The notes under the pieces: generated by a model
Databases searched by the model: none
Told to the model about the DNA's origin: nothing
Seen by the model: the letters and a program-made list of their open reading frames with translations, nothing else
NCBI RefSeq assembly: GCF_023805255.1
Contig: NZ_JAMSCK010000001.1
Location: 186,001-250,000, forward strand
Length of the DNA: 64,000 nt
Direction: 5' to 3'
DNA from: Gramella jeungdoensis
GTDB lineage: Bacteria; Bacteroidota; Bacteroidia; Flavobacteriales; Flavobacteriaceae
In this document: in pieces, positions 16,860 to 26,223 of the stretch
Layout of the letters: each line of letters opens with the position of its first letter
Numbering within the stretch: the first letter of the stretch is position 1
Made by a program: the position numbers and the translations under genes

Positions 16860-17953
16860 TGTTTTGGTTTTGAAATGAGGTTAGATATAAAGATAGCCAT
16901 TTGCAGGAAGATTAAAAAAAGATCGAAAAACGGAAAAAACCAGACCACATCTGTTTCATTCAGTTTTTTTGCCGATTTAAAATATACAAAAGCTTCAGTG
17001 ATAAGCTTGAAACCTAATATGCCCAGAACAATTTGAGGATATACCTGAAGCACTAACAACAATGCTAATAAGATCCAGAAAAGCACCCTGAAAATGTAAA
17101 AAGTTCCCAGTAAGAATTTATGTTTCGGCTTGTAGTGTGTGGCCACCGATACATGCCTCCTTTTTTGGTTGAACCATTCTGAGAAATTATTTTTCGGAAC
17201 ACTTCTGGTGATCGCTTGGGGATTAAAACAAATCGCTGTATTGCTGGAATTGGACGCTTCATTTACAAAAAGATCATCATCACCAGACCTTAAATGTAAA
17301 TGATTGGCAAAACCTTTTAGTTCATAGAACTGAGTTGAGGTATACGCCAGGTTTCTTCCCACGCCCATATAAGGTGAACCCAGTCTCGCATATGAAAAAT
17401 ACTGGATAGCCGTTAGCAATGTTTCAAACCTGATAAGTTTATTCAGTAAAGAACCTGAATGATTGAAATAGCCGCCATATCCAAGAATTATTGAAGTTCC
17501 CGGCTGAAAATTGCTTGACATCTCTCTTATCCAGTTTTTGGACTGCGGAGCACAGTCGGCATCTGTAAAGAGTAAATGTTCGTTTCTCGCTTTTTTTATA
17601 CCCAGCGTTAGAGCATATTTCTTATTGGCCCAGAAGGCTTCATTGTTCTGTACATCAACGATTTTTATTCTGGGATCACTTTTCTGAAATTCTTCGATAA
17701 TCTCCAGAGTGTTATCAGAAGAAGCATCATTAATCACGATTACCTCAAATTCAGGATAATCCTGCTCAAGTATGGCTGGTAGAAAGTTTTGGAGGTTTTC
17801 AGCCTCGTTCTTTGCACAGATTATTACGGAAACCGGAACTTCGGGGTGTAGTTTACTTTTACTTCCGGCGGTAGCGAAAGAAAAAAATGAAAAGAAATAA
17901 ATGAGATTTATTAAGGTGACAAAAATGAATAATCCCAGTAGTATTGTTCCCAT
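16850..17953 (-). CDS. Membrane-bound family 2 glycosyltransferase
   Basis: A 367-residue GT-A glycosyltransferase with an N-terminal membrane helix (about 3-25), a catalytic domain and two to three C-terminal helices. The GT2 core is plain: VSVIICAKNEAENL, VINDASSDNT, the metal-binding FTDADC, the acceptor-site SGDDDLF, and QKRRH in place of the usual QxxRW. The active site faces the cytoplasm and the product is probably a membrane polysaccharide or glycolipid, not identified. It lies between a 68-residue membrane protein and the sigma factor, with a 10-bp overlap to the latter. Confidence 0.88.
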   Translation of the reverse strand: MGTILLGLFIFVTLINLIYFFSFFSFATAGSKSKLHPEVPVSVIICAKNEAENLQNFLPAILEQDYPEFEVIVINDASSDNTLEIIEEFQKSDPRIKIVDVQNNEAFWANKKYALTLGIKKARNEHLLFTDADCAPQSKNWIREMSSNFQPGTSIILGYGGYFNHSGSLLNKLIRFETLLTAIQYFSYARLGSPYMGVGRNLAYTSTQFYELKGFANHLHLRSGDDDLFVNEASNSSNTAICFNPQAITRSVPKNNFSEWFNQKRRHVSVATHYKPKHKFLLGTFYIFRVLFWILLALLLVLQVYPQIVLGILGFKLITEAFVYFKSAKKLNETDVVWFFPFFDLFLIFLQMAIFISNLISKPKHWK

Positions 17954-17958
17954 TCAGC

Positions 17959-18165
17959 CTATTTGGTCTTAGAGGTTTCAGAACAATTTTCCATTTCATC
18001 AGGCATTTTTCCGCAAAAACTACATGGTTCCCCAGATTTATTTAAATAAGGGTTCTGGCTGGCACAGGTGCCGGCAAATTTACCTCCTTTTTTACCCCAT
18101 ATTTTTATTGCAATACCTGCAAATGCCAGGGCTAGTAATACTATACTGATTATTAATAATTTCAT
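17959..18165 (-). CDS. Small membrane-anchored protein with Cys motif (68 aa)
   Basis: A 68-residue protein starting MKLLIISIVLLALAFAGIAI at the ATG at 18165; a start 45 bp upstream is possible but gives a poorer N-terminus. One membrane helix is followed by a basic stretch (KIWGKKGGK) and a tail with four cysteines (GTCASQ, CSFCGK, ENCS). The CxxC pair might bind metal or form a disulfide. Similar small proteins, usually labelled membrane or secreted protein, occur in Flavobacteriaceae without known function. It ends 5 bp before the glycosyltransferase start, so it is likely the first gene of that operon. Confidence 0.7.
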   Translation of the reverse strand: MKLLIISIVLLALAFAGIAIKIWGKKGGKFAGTCASQNPYLNKSGEPCSFCGKMPDEMENCSETSKTK

Positions 18166-18292
18166 ATCCCATTGTGATTCTGTTGCAAAAATAATAATAA
18201 AAAAAAGCATGGGAAAATAGCTGGCTGCATTAGTATAACCTTTACACTATTTAACTAAAATTTAATCAAAACAGAAATCGTAAGTACCTTTT

Positions 18293-18308
18293 ACGCAATA
18301 TCTTGCGT
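18293..18308. promoter_or_regulatory. Short palindrome upstream of the FAS1 lipoprotein gene
   Basis: Arms acgcaa (18293-18298) and ttgcgt (18303-18308) separated by 4 nt, about 27 bp upstream of the start codon at 18335. Possibly an operator or a small 5'-leader hairpin; unproven. Confidence 0.3.
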
Positions 18309-18334
18309 TGTTAATCACTAAAAAAACTACAATT

Positions 18335-18952
18335 ATGAAAATGAAAATTTTATTTATGCTTTTGGCCCTGTCGGCAATTGTATTCACTTCATGTGATGAC
18401 AATAAGAAGAAGGACCAGGAAGATAAAGAACGTATGGAGCAAATGGAGGCGGAACGGGAAGCCGAAATGAATGCCGAGAAGGAGAGAATGGAAATGGAAT
18501 CCAATAGTATTGCCGCGAAGGCAATGGAAACCGATACCTTGAGCACTTTGGTAAGTGCCCTGCAAACTGCGGAAATGGCTGAGCTTTTAACTGTGAGTGA
18601 AGGGCCATATACCGTTTTTGCTCCTAATAATGCTGCATTTGCGAAAGTGGATAAGAAAACTTTGGATAATCTGATGAAGAAAGAAAATCAGGAAGATTTG
18701 AGTTCTTTATTAGAATATCATGTTGTTGAAGATGAAATAACTTCTCAGGAACTGGTAGAACTGATCAATGATAATGATGGTGAGTATACTATTGTTACGC
18801 TTGAAGGAGGAGAGTTGAAAGCTACCCTGGAAGGAGAAAATGTAATAATAACCGATGAAGCTGGTAATAAAGCCAAGGTAGTTCAGGCCGATGTTGAAGC
18901 TTCAAATGGAATAGTGCATATTATTGATGCAGTTGTGATGAAGAAAGCATAG
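18335..18952 (+). CDS. Fasciclin (FAS1) domain lipoprotein
   Basis: A 205-residue lipoprotein starting MKMKILFMLLALSAIVFTSC, with the lipobox cysteine at residue 20. A very charged Lys/Glu/Met-rich segment (about 23-60) predicts a single long helix acting as a stalk. One FAS1 domain fills the rest: the H1-like motif YTVFAPNNAAF and the H2-like motif GIVHIIDAVVM close it at either end. FAS1 domains mediate adhesion or ligand binding at cell surfaces. It is a single gene ended by a clear terminator. The ATG at 18335 gives a proper signal peptide and is preferred over a TTG 27 bp upstream. Confidence 0.9.
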   Translation: MKMKILFMLLALSAIVFTSCDDNKKKDQEDKERMEQMEAEREAEMNAEKERMEMESNSIAAKAMETDTLSTLVSALQTAEMAELLTVSEGPYTVFAPNNAAFAKVDKKTLDNLMKKENQEDLSSLLEYHVVEDEITSQELVELINDNDGEYTIVTLEGGELKATLEGENVIITDEAGNKAKVVQADVEASNGIVHIIDAVVMKKA

Positions 18953-18970
18953 AAGATTATATCCACGGTG

Positions 18971-19010
18971 AAACAGGGGGCTGCGATTGAGTAGTTCCCT
19001 GTTTTTTTTA
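18971..19010 (+). terminator. Terminator between the FAS1 lipoprotein gene and murB
   Basis: Arms aaacaggg (18971-18978) and ccctgttt (18997-19004) enclose an 18-nt loop and are followed by a T run, just before the stop codon of convergent murB. Confidence 0.7.
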
Positions 19011-20021
19011 TATAATATTCACTTCGGGTTCTAATTGTACCCCGAATTTTTCTTTGATTTCTTCCTGGATCTTTTGGGAAAGTGCCAATATCTCGCTGCC
19101 GGTAGCTTCACCATAATTTACCAGTACCAGGGCCTGATTCTGGTGTACTCCTGCATCCCCTTCCCGATATCCCTTGAAACCTGCCTTATCAATCAACCAG
19201 CCCGCGGGGACTTTGATCTCGTCATCAGAAACGTGGTAGGAGGGTATGCCAGGGAACTCTTCTTTTAGTTTATCGAACTGCTCCGTGCCGATAATGGGAT
19301 TTTTAAAGAAACTTCCGCTATTTCCAATTCTTTTGGGATCTGGTAATTTTGATTGCCTAATACTTATTACAGCATCCGAAATATCACGAATGGAAGGTGA
19401 AGTAATCCCGTTCCTTTCCAACTCAGATCTTATTGAACCATATTCGGTGTGGAGACTATGATTCCTTTTAGTAAGTCGAAAGTTTACCGAAGTAATTATA
19501 TACTGATCCTTCAGTTGATTTTTGAAAACTGAATTTCGATAGTCGAATTCACAATCTTCAAGACTGAATTCACGCTGCTCCAGGGTTTGAATATTCATGG
19601 CATGGCAGCTAACAAAGGTGTCTTTAAGCTCTACCCCGTAAGCGCCTATATTCTGAATTGGTGCCGTACCTACATTTCCGGGAATAAGGGACAGGTTTTC
19701 AATTCCGCCGAAGTTTTGATCCAGTGCCCATAATACAAATTCATGCCAGTTTTCCCCGGCGGCTGCTCTAACCATTACTTCATCCTCGGTTTCGGAAATT
19801 ATTTCTTTCCCTTTAATCCCCAAATGGATCACGGTTCGGTGAATATCTCCCGTTAATAACATATTGCTGCCTCCACCCAGGATAAATAATTCTGAAGCAT
19901 AGGTCTTACGAAGAATAGCCCTTAGGTCATCGACGTTTTTAACAGAAATAAATCTATCTGCTCTAACGTCGATGCCAAAGCTATTATGGTTTTTCAGGGA
20001 AAAGTTCCGCAGTATTTGCAT
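19008..20021 (-). CDS. murB: UDP-N-acetylmuramate dehydrogenase
   Basis: A 337-residue FAD enzyme that reduces enolpyruvyl-UDP-GlcNAc to UDP-MurNAc with NADPH in peptidoglycan synthesis. It has the FAD-binding LFILGGGSNMLL, the SLIPGNVGTAPIQNIGAYGVE motif of MurB, and the catalytic serine in GNSGSFFKNP. The absence of an extra C-terminal loop separates type I from type II, and this length suggests type I as in E. coli. Its ATG overlaps the stop of the aminotransferase gene by one base, so the two are translationally coupled. Confidence 0.96.
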   Translation of the reverse strand: MQILRNFSLKNHNSFGIDVRADRFISVKNVDDLRAILRKTYASELFILGGGSNMLLTGDIHRTVIHLGIKGKEIISETEDEVMVRAAAGENWHEFVLWALDQNFGGIENLSLIPGNVGTAPIQNIGAYGVELKDTFVSCHAMNIQTLEQREFSLEDCEFDYRNSVFKNQLKDQYIITSVNFRLTKRNHSLHTEYGSIRSELERNGITSPSIRDISDAVISIRQSKLPDPKRIGNSGSFFKNPIIGTEQFDKLKEEFPGIPSYHVSDDEIKVPAGWLIDKAGFKGYREGDAGVHQNQALVLVNYGEATGSEILALSQKIQEEIKEKFGVQLEPEVNII

Positions 20022-21217
20022 TAATTCTGCAGGTTATATTCTTTTAGAGCTTTTTCTAGAATGCTTATTGAACGTTCGAGGTCTTCCTTTTTCAGGACAT
20101 AGGCTATTCTTACTTGGTTTTTCCCTGTGTCGGGAGTAGAATAGAAGCCTGCCGCGGGAGCTACCATCACAGTTTCATTGTTATCTTCAAAACTTTCCAG
20201 AAGCCATCTTGCAAAATCATCAGTATCTTCTACAGGCAGTTCGGCGATACAATAGAATGCACCGTTAGGTTTTGCCACCCTTACACCTTCGATTTTTTCG
20301 AGGCCATCTACCAACAGGTTTCTCCTGTAGGTATATTGATCTATTACCTCATCAAAATATTCCTGTGGAGTGTCAAGTGCGGCTTCACTGGCTATTTGAG
20401 CAAATGTAGGAGGGCTAAGCCTCGCCTGGGCAAATTTCATTGCTGTAGAGATCACATCCTTATTTTTAGAGACCAAACAGCCAATTCGCGCCCCACACAT
20501 GCTGTATCTCTTGGATACTGAATCAACCATAATGGCATTATCGGATATTTCTGGTAAGCTCATTATAGAATGATGCTCGGCTCCTTCATAGGCGAATTCC
20601 CTGTAAACTTCATCTGAAAGTATAAAAAGGTCATGTTTTAAGGCAAGATCTGCCAGTTGTTTAACCTCATCCCTTGTATACAGATAGCCTGTTGGGTTAC
20701 CCGGATTACAAATCAAAATCGCTTTTGTTTTTTCAGTGATAAGTTTTTCGAATTCTGAAATAGGAGGAAGCGCAAAATTGTTCTCTATACTAGCCTTGAT
20801 TGGTTTTATCTTAACACCTGATGCCGTGGCAAAACCATTGTAATTAGCATAAAATGGTTCAGGGATGATTACTTCATCTCCCGGATCGGTGATACTTCCC
20901 ATAGCAAATAACAGGGCTTCAGAACCACCGGTAGTGATGATAATATCTTCTTTTTCAACCGGCAGTGCCGTTTTCTGATAATATCCCGCAAGTTTCTCGC
21001 GGTAGGTGTCAAATCCTGCAGAATGACTATATGAAAGAACCTCAATATCATGGTTTCTAACCGCATCTAATGCACTTTGAGGAGTCTTGATGTCTGGTTG
21101 ACCAATATTTAACTGATATATTTTTCGTCCTTTTTTTACGGCAGCTTCGGCAAAAGGAACAAGTTTTCTAATCGGAGATTCGGGCATTTCCTGGCCCTTA
21201 TTTGAAATTTTAGGCAT
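20021..21217 (-). CDS. PLP-dependent class I aminotransferase
   Basis: A 398-residue aspartate-aminotransferase-fold enzyme. The Schiff-base lysine is K236 in SVSKRYSMCGARIG, and the cofactor-binding CNPGNPTG motif is near 170-177. The TTGGSEALLFAMG segment that cups the PLP phosphate is present. The carboxylate-binding Arg lies near the C-terminus (VRIAY). Substrate specificity cannot be read off; aspartate or aromatic amino acids are usual for this subgroup. Coupling to murB by a one-base overlap suggests co-regulation with cell-wall synthesis. Confidence 0.92.
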   Translation of the reverse strand: MPKISNKGQEMPESPIRKLVPFAEAAVKKGRKIYQLNIGQPDIKTPQSALDAVRNHDIEVLSYSHSAGFDTYREKLAGYYQKTALPVEKEDIIITTGGSEALLFAMGSITDPGDEVIIPEPFYANYNGFATASGVKIKPIKASIENNFALPPISEFEKLITEKTKAILICNPGNPTGYLYTRDEVKQLADLALKHDLFILSDEVYREFAYEGAEHHSIMSLPEISDNAIMVDSVSKRYSMCGARIGCLVSKNKDVISTAMKFAQARLSPPTFAQIASEAALDTPQEYFDEVIDQYTYRRNLLVDGLEKIEGVRVAKPNGAFYCIAELPVEDTDDFARWLLESFEDNNETVMVAPAAGFYSTPDTGKNQVRIAYVLKKEDLERSISILEKALKEYNLQN

Positions 21218-21314
21218 TGCATTTAATTTGTGGTATGCAAAATTGCAAAATTAAAGCATTAATCAATAATAATACGGGGGTAATTATCCTCTATTTTTCG
21301 TAATTTAACGTGAT

Positions 21315-22664
21315 ATGATCTGCTATAAGAAAACACTGGTCTGGATCATAATCATATTAATTTCAGCCATTTCCCCGAACGCTTTCTCGCAAAACGATTT
21401 TTTCATAGAAAATGATAAGGGAAAATTCAAGCAAAAATTTGATCTGATTAATGATCTCGTGATAATTCCCGTAGAAGTTAACGGGCGGGAACTGTCATTT
21501 TTACTAGATACAGGGGTCAACTCTACTATTATTTTTAGTTTATCCAGTGAAGATTCTACCAGCCTTAAAAATCCTTTGACCGTTTATCTTAAGGGAATGG
21601 GAGTGGGGAAGCCCTTGAGGGCTCTCAAAAGTAACCATAATACTTTAAAGGTTGGAGATGCTATTAGTGAAGATCATAGTATTTATATTATAGAGGGGGA
21701 GGTTTTTAGTATTTCAAACCGTCTTGGTTTCGCTTTAAATGGAATTCTTGGGTATGATTTCTTCAAGGATTTTGTAGTGGAATTCAATTATAAACGAAAA
21801 TTCATGAGGGTTTACGATAAGGATATATATAATTATGATAGCTGTAGGCGATGTGTGGACCTTCCTTTGAACTTTTATCAAAATAAGCCATATGTGGAAG
21901 CAGAGGTTTCTATAGAAGGAGAAGATCCTAAACAGGTTGATCTGCTTTTAGATAGTGGCTCGGGAGATGCTTTATGGTTATTTATTGATGAAGAGAAAGG
22001 AATTTATTTACCTGATAAGTCATTTGAGGATTTCCTTGGTTTCGGGATCAATGGTAGTGTATATGGTCATAGAAGCCGTATCAATGCTCTTTCTCTGGAC
22101 AGGTATGATCTGGAAGCCATAACGGTGAGTTATCCTGATAGTATTTCCTTAGAAGCCGTTACCTCTTTTGAAGAACGGGAGGGAAGCATAGGTGCTCAGG
22201 TATTGAAAAGATTCCACTCTGTTATGGATTATAGCGGAAGAAATTTGAGACTTAAGCCTAATAATGATTTTCATGATCCTTTTGAATATAACATGAGTGG
22301 AGTAGTGGTGAAGCATAATGGTTATCGGATAGTGAAGAATGCCGCTGCCGGAAATACTTTCCAGATTCAGGATAGTGATCCTGCCGAAGAAGGAACACGG
22401 GTATATCAAACCACAAGACAGGTGATTTACAGTCTGGAACCAAGTTATGAAATAGCCGAGATAAGACCTGACTCTCCTGCCGAAATGTCTGGCCTTATGA
22501 TAGGAGATGAAATAATTAAGCTCAATGGTCGCCCGGCGTATAAATATAACCTACAGAGAATCTCAGAGATTTTTTCCTCTAAAGTAGGGAAACGAATATG
22601 GATGGAGGTTTTGAGAGATGGTAAAACTCTCGAGATCGAGTTTAGGCTAGAGCGTATTTTATAA
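21315..22664 (+). CDS. Secreted aspartyl protease with two retropepsin-like halves and a PDZ domain
   Basis: A 449-residue exported protein with a signal peptide (MICYKKTLVWIIIILISAIS) ending near PNAFSQ. Two aspartyl-protease-like active-site motifs are seen: LLDTGVN (D65) and LLDSGSG (D213). One chain therefore carries both catalytic aspartates, as in pepsin, with bacterial retropepsin-like sequence. A C-terminal PDZ domain (about 375-445, IRPDSPAEMSGLMIGDEIIKLNG) follows. This layout is common in Bacteroidota and few members are characterised. It is a single gene with an imperfect terminator after it. Substrate unknown; periplasmic proteolysis or quality control is the likely role. Confidence 0.88.
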   Translation: MICYKKTLVWIIIILISAISPNAFSQNDFFIENDKGKFKQKFDLINDLVIIPVEVNGRELSFLLDTGVNSTIIFSLSSEDSTSLKNPLTVYLKGMGVGKPLRALKSNHNTLKVGDAISEDHSIYIIEGEVFSISNRLGFALNGILGYDFFKDFVVEFNYKRKFMRVYDKDIYNYDSCRRCVDLPLNFYQNKPYVEAEVSIEGEDPKQVDLLLDSGSGDALWLFIDEEKGIYLPDKSFEDFLGFGINGSVYGHRSRINALSLDRYDLEAITVSYPDSISLEAVTSFEEREGSIGAQVLKRFHSVMDYSGRNLRLKPNNDFHDPFEYNMSGVVVKHNGYRIVKNAAAGNTFQIQDSDPAEEGTRVYQTTRQVIYSLEPSYEIAEIRPDSPAEMSGLMIGDEIIKLNGRPAYKYNLQRISEIFSSKVGKRIWMEVLRDGKTLEIEFRLERIL

Positions 22665-22666
22665 AA

Positions 22667-22692
22667 AAAGCCCTCCGTAATGGAAGGCTTTA
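22667..22692. terminator. Terminator between the aspartyl protease and DUF1573 genes
   Basis: An imperfect hairpin (aaagcc-c-tcc / gga-a-ggcttt, one mismatch) with A and T runs between two convergent genes. Confidence 0.65.
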
Positions 22693-22712
22693 ATTAAAGT
22701 TTATGGTGAATT

Positions 22713-23102
22713 CTAACTGTCGTCAGCTTCATCTATAACCGTGCCTTTGATTTTCAGGGCTTTTACTGGTTCTTCAGCATTAGAATATACGGTTACTGTT
22801 TTTCTTATCGGGCCAACTCTCTTAGTGTCGTATTTGACCTCGATTTTTCCTGTTTCTCCTGGTAGAATCGGTTCTTCAGATTTTTTAGGTACTGTACATC
22901 CGCAACTGGATTTCACGTCTTCAATTACCAATGGAGCGGTTCCGGTATTGGTGAACTCAAATACTCTTACACCGTCACTACCCTTTTTTATCTCGCCATA
23001 ATCAATGGTCTCCGATTTGAATTCCATTTTTGCGGTCTTCTGAGCCTGCGCTGTCGCGAACCCTGCAAATACAAATATGGCGATTGCAATTAGTTTTTTC
23101 AT
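22713..23102 (-). CDS. DUF1573 domain protein, exported
   Basis: A 129-residue protein with a signal peptide (MKKLIAIAIFVFAGFATAQA) and one DUF1573 domain. That domain is an immunoglobulin-like beta sandwich with the recurrent pattern FEFTNTGTAPLVIEDV, SSCGCTVP and LPGETGKIEVKYDT. The SCGC pair is characteristic of the family. Function is unknown; the fold resembles the ASH/MSP type found in extracytoplasmic proteins. It is transcribed alone, divergent from valS. Confidence 0.9.
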   Translation of the reverse strand: MKKLIAIAIFVFAGFATAQAQKTAKMEFKSETIDYGEIKKGSDGVRVFEFTNTGTAPLVIEDVKSSCGCTVPKKSEEPILPGETGKIEVKYDTKRVGPIRKTVTVYSNAEEPVKALKIKGTVIDEADDS

Positions 23103-23205
23103 AATTCTGATTTTTTATAAGCGGAAAAGTAAAGATAAGCCGAAATACTTCAATTCTCAAAAATTTTAATCATTTCAGCAGCTTTCATAATCCTCTATTA
23201 ATAAT

Positions 23206-23213
23206 TACTTTTG
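23206..23213 (+). promoter_or_regulatory. -7 promoter element of valS (decides the start codon)
   Basis: TACTTTTG is an exact TAnnTTTG match. Transcription should start near 23220, which excludes the TTG at 23211 as initiator and supports the ATG at 23241. Confidence 0.55.
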
Positions 23214-23240
23214 CCATTATTTCAAAAATCAGACCAAGAG

Positions 23241-25871
23241 ATGGCAATTGCTGCACAATACAATGCGAAAAAAGTAGAAGACAGGTGGTATGACTACTGG
23301 ATGAAAAACAATTATTTTCATTCTGAAGTCGATGAAAGAGAGCCTTATACGATCGTAATTCCCCCACCTAATGTTACCGGGGTTTTACATATGGGTCATA
23401 TGCTTAACAATACCATTCAGGATGTTTTGGTAAGAAGAGCCAGGCTAAAGGGCTTTAATGCATGCTGGGTACCCGGGACTGACCATGCATCTATCGCAAC
23501 AGAGGCTAAAGTGGTTGCCAAACTTAAGTCTGAAGGTATAGATAAAAAGGATCTTACCCGTGATGAATTTCTACAACATGCCTGGGACTGGACTCATAAG
23601 CATGGCGGTATTATTCTTCAGCAGTTAAAAAAGCTTGGGGCATCATGTGATTGGGAACGTACGAAATTTACGATGGACGAGAATATGTCGGCTTCAGTAA
23701 TTAAGGTCTTTGTAGATCTTTTTGAAAAAGGACTTATCTATCGCGGATATCGCATGGTGAACTGGGATCCCCAGGCCAAAACAACCCTTTCTGACGAAGA
23801 AGTGATTTATGAAGAGAGGAATGGAAAGCTTTATTATCTGAAATATAAAATAGAGGGTAGTGATGAATACCTTACTATCGCAACAACCAGGCCCGAGACT
23901 ATTTTAGGAGATACGGCGATCTGTATAAATCCAAATGACGAAAGATTTGAGCATTTAAAGGGGAAGAAAGCAATTGTACCTATCTGCAACCGAACTATCC
24001 CTATTATCGAGGATGAATATGTAGATATGGAATTTGGTACAGGTTGCCTTAAGGTAACTCCTGCTCATGATGAGAACGATAAAAATCTAGGAGATAAGCA
24101 CAATCTTGATGTGATCGATATCTTTAATGATGATGCTACTCTTAACCATTACGGTTTGCATTATGAAGGAAAGGATCGTTTTGTTGTGCGGGCTGAAATT
24201 GTTGAGGAATTAGAAATATCAGGTTTTTTAGATAAAACGGAGGATCACGTAAACAAAATTGGTACAAGTGAGCGTACAGGAGCTGTAATAGAACCAAAAC
24301 TTAGTGATCAGTGGTTTTTGAAGATGAAGGAAATGGCCAAACCGGCCCTGGATGCGGTTCTCGGAGATGAAATAAATCTTGTGCCTGAAAAATTCCTGAA
24401 TACCTATCGCCACTGGATGGAAAATGTGAGAGACTGGAACATTTCACGTCAGTTATGGTGGGGACATCAGATTCCGGCTTACTATTATGGCGATGGAAAA
24501 AATGATTTTGTGGTAGCAGAGACTTCGGAAGAAGCTTTGGAGAAAGCAAGAAAAGCTACTGGAAATGAAAACCTCCAGGCAACAGATCTTATTCAGGATA
24601 AGGATGCACTTGATACCTGGTTCTCATCCTGGCTATGGCCAATGAGTGTCTTTAATGGTATTCTTGAGCCTGAGAATAAAGAGATCAAATATTATTATCC
24701 TACAAATGATCTTGTTACAGCCCCGGAGATCCTTTTCTTCTGGGTGGCGAGGATGATCATGGCCGGATATGAATATCGTGGGGAGAGACCATTTAAGAAT
24801 GTATATCTCACCGGAATTGTAAGGGATAAACAAAGACGTAAAATGTCCAAGTCCCTTGGGAATTCCCCAGATCCCTTAGGTTTGATAGACCAGTATGGGG
24901 CTGATGGTGTTAGAGTGGGTATGCTGTTAAGTTCACCAGCAGGGAATGATCTGATGTTTGATGAAGATCTTTGCAAACAGGGAAGTGCGTTTTCAAATAA
25001 GATATGGAATGCTTTCCGTTTAGTAAAGGGTTGGGAGGTTTCAGAAGAAGCTGAGCAGCCAGAAACAGCAAAATTGGCCATCGAATGGTATAACTCGAAA
25101 TTTCAAAAGACTTTGAGGGAGATTGAAGATCACTACTCTAAATACAGGATCAGTGATGCCCTTATGTCTACTTATAAACTTGTGTGGGATGATTACTGTA
25201 GCTGGTTCCTGGAAATGGTAAAACCTGGTTACGGAGAACCAATCGATTCCAGGACATATAAGGCTGTGATCCAGATACTGGAAGAGAATCTGAAGATTCT
25301 ACATCCTTTTATGCCTTTCGTTACTGAAGAGATATGGCAGGAGATTACTCCCCGTAAACCGGAAGAGGCATTGATAATAGCGAAATGGCCAGAAGAAAAA
25401 GATTTTGATGAGGCTATCATTAAGGAATTTACTCATGCAGCCGACGTAATTGCCGGGGTGAGAAAAATCAGGAAAGACAAGAATATTTCGTTTAAGAATG
25501 AAATTGAGCTTAGTGTTTTGAATAATGAAGATACTGCCAGAACTTTTGATCCGGTTATTTCAAAAATGGGAAATATCTCAGCTTTGGAATATGTAAACGG
25601 TTCAGTGGACGGAGCCCTTTCTTTCAGGGTTAGGTCGAATGAATATTTTATCCCGATCGTTGGAGCCATTGATGTGGAGGCTGAAAAGAAAAAGATCGAG
25701 GAAGAGCTTAATTACACTCAGGGCTTCTTGAAATCTGTAGAAAAGAAGCTTTCAAACGAACGATTTGTGAATAATGCCCCGGAGAAGGTTGTTGCTGTTG
25801 AAAAGGCCAAGAAGGCCGATGCAGAGGCGAAGATAGAGGCGCTAAAGGCCAGTCTTAAAAACCTGAATTAA
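23241..25871 (+). CDS. valS: Valine--tRNA ligase
   Basis: An 876-residue class I aminoacyl-tRNA synthetase charging tRNA-Val. The HIGH motif appears as HMGH (about 50-53, in [12 protein letters not shown]) and KMSKS (about 534-538, in [14 protein letters not shown]). Between them lies the CP1 editing domain ([31 protein letters not shown]). The C-terminal coiled-coil arm (about 810-876) is Lys/Glu rich as usual. The start at 23241 is chosen because a promoter element overlaps the upstream TTG candidate. It is a single gene ended by a strong bidirectional terminator. Confidence 0.97.
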   Translation: MAIAAQYNAKKVEDRWYDYWMKNNYFHSEVDEREPYTIVIPPPNVTGVLHMGHMLNNTIQDVLVRRARLKGFNACWVPGTDHASIATEAKVVAKLKSEGIDKKDLTRDEFLQHAWDWTHKHGGIILQQLKKLGASCDWERTKFTMDENMSASVIKVFVDLFEKGLIYRGYRMVNWDPQAKTTLSDEEVIYEERNGKLYYLKYKIEGSDEYLTIATTRPETILGDTAICINPNDERFEHLKGKKAIVPICNRTIPIIEDEYVDMEFGTGCLKVTPAHDENDKNLGDKHNLDVIDIFNDDATLNHYGLHYEGKDRFVVRAEIVEELEISGFLDKTEDHVNKIGTSERTGAVIEPKLSDQWFLKMKEMAKPALDAVLGDEINLVPEKFLNTYRHWMENVRDWNISRQLWWGHQIPAYYYGDGKNDFVVAETSEEALEKARKATGNENLQATDLIQDKDALDTWFSSWLWPMSVFNGILEPENKEIKYYYPTNDLVTAPEILFFWVARMIMAGYEYRGERPFKNVYLTGIVRDKQRRKMSKSLGNSPDPLGLIDQYGADGVRVGMLLSSPAGNDLMFDEDLCKQGSAFSNKIWNAFRLVKGWEVSEEAEQPETAKLAIEWYNSKFQKTLREIEDHYSKYRISDALMSTYKLVWDDYCSWFLEMVKPGYGEPIDSRTYKAVIQILEENLKILHPFMPFVTEEIWQEITPRKPEEALIIAKWPEEKDFDEAIIKEFTHAADVIAGVRKIRKDKNISFKNEIELSVLNNEDTARTFDPVISKMGNISALEYVNGSVDGALSFRVRSNEYFIPIVGAIDVEAEKKKIEEELNYTQGFLKSVEKKLSNERFVNNAPEKVVAVEKAKKADAEAKIEALKASLKNLN

Positions 25872-25892
25872 TAAGGGGTTTGATCTATAAAT

Positions 25893-25924
25893 AAAAAAGG
25901 AGGGCATTTTGCCCTCCTTTTTTT
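25893..25924. terminator. Strong bidirectional terminator between valS and the ACBP operon
   Basis: A perfect hairpin (aaaaaggagggca at 25894-25906, ttgccctcctttt ending near 25922) with A and T tracts on both sides, between convergent transcripts. Confidence 0.9.
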
Positions 25925-25938
25925 ATATCTGTATTTTT

Positions 25939-26214
25939 TTATTCGGGAATAGCCCCAATATGCAGTTCCACGAGTTCGATATATCGTTGTTTAGCTTCCT
26001 GTTTACTCAGGTCTTTTACCTGCACCAGGGCATTCACTTTGAAAGCACTTCTAAGATCTCCGCGGTTCGTTGTGGGGATGTAGAAGCCATTTTTTTCGGT
26101 TGCCCTTTTATATAGTGCATAAAAATGCAAAAGCACATCAGGTGGGAATTGCTGGTCTGTGCTACTCGCCATTTCATAGGCTTTTAGAAATTTTGTGTTT
26201 TCTTCTGCCATCAT
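25939..26214 (-). CDS. Acyl-CoA-binding protein
   Basis: A 91-residue four-helix acyl-CoA-binding protein that holds long-chain acyl-CoA in the cytosol. The family pattern is visible: FPPDVLLHFYALYKRATE with the Tyr and Lys of the ligand pocket, then LRSAFKVNALVQVKDLSKQEAKQRYIELV. Two successive ATG codons give ambiguous starts one residue apart. It is the last gene of a LUD-cdsA-psd operon, 9 bp after psd, which fits a role in supplying acyl groups for membrane lipid synthesis. Confidence 0.93.
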   Translation of the reverse strand: MMAEENTKFLKAYEMASSTDQQFPPDVLLHFYALYKRATEKNGFYIPTTNRGDLRSAFKVNALVQVKDLSKQEAKQRYIELVELHIGAIPE

Positions 26215-26223
26215 AAGAACTTA

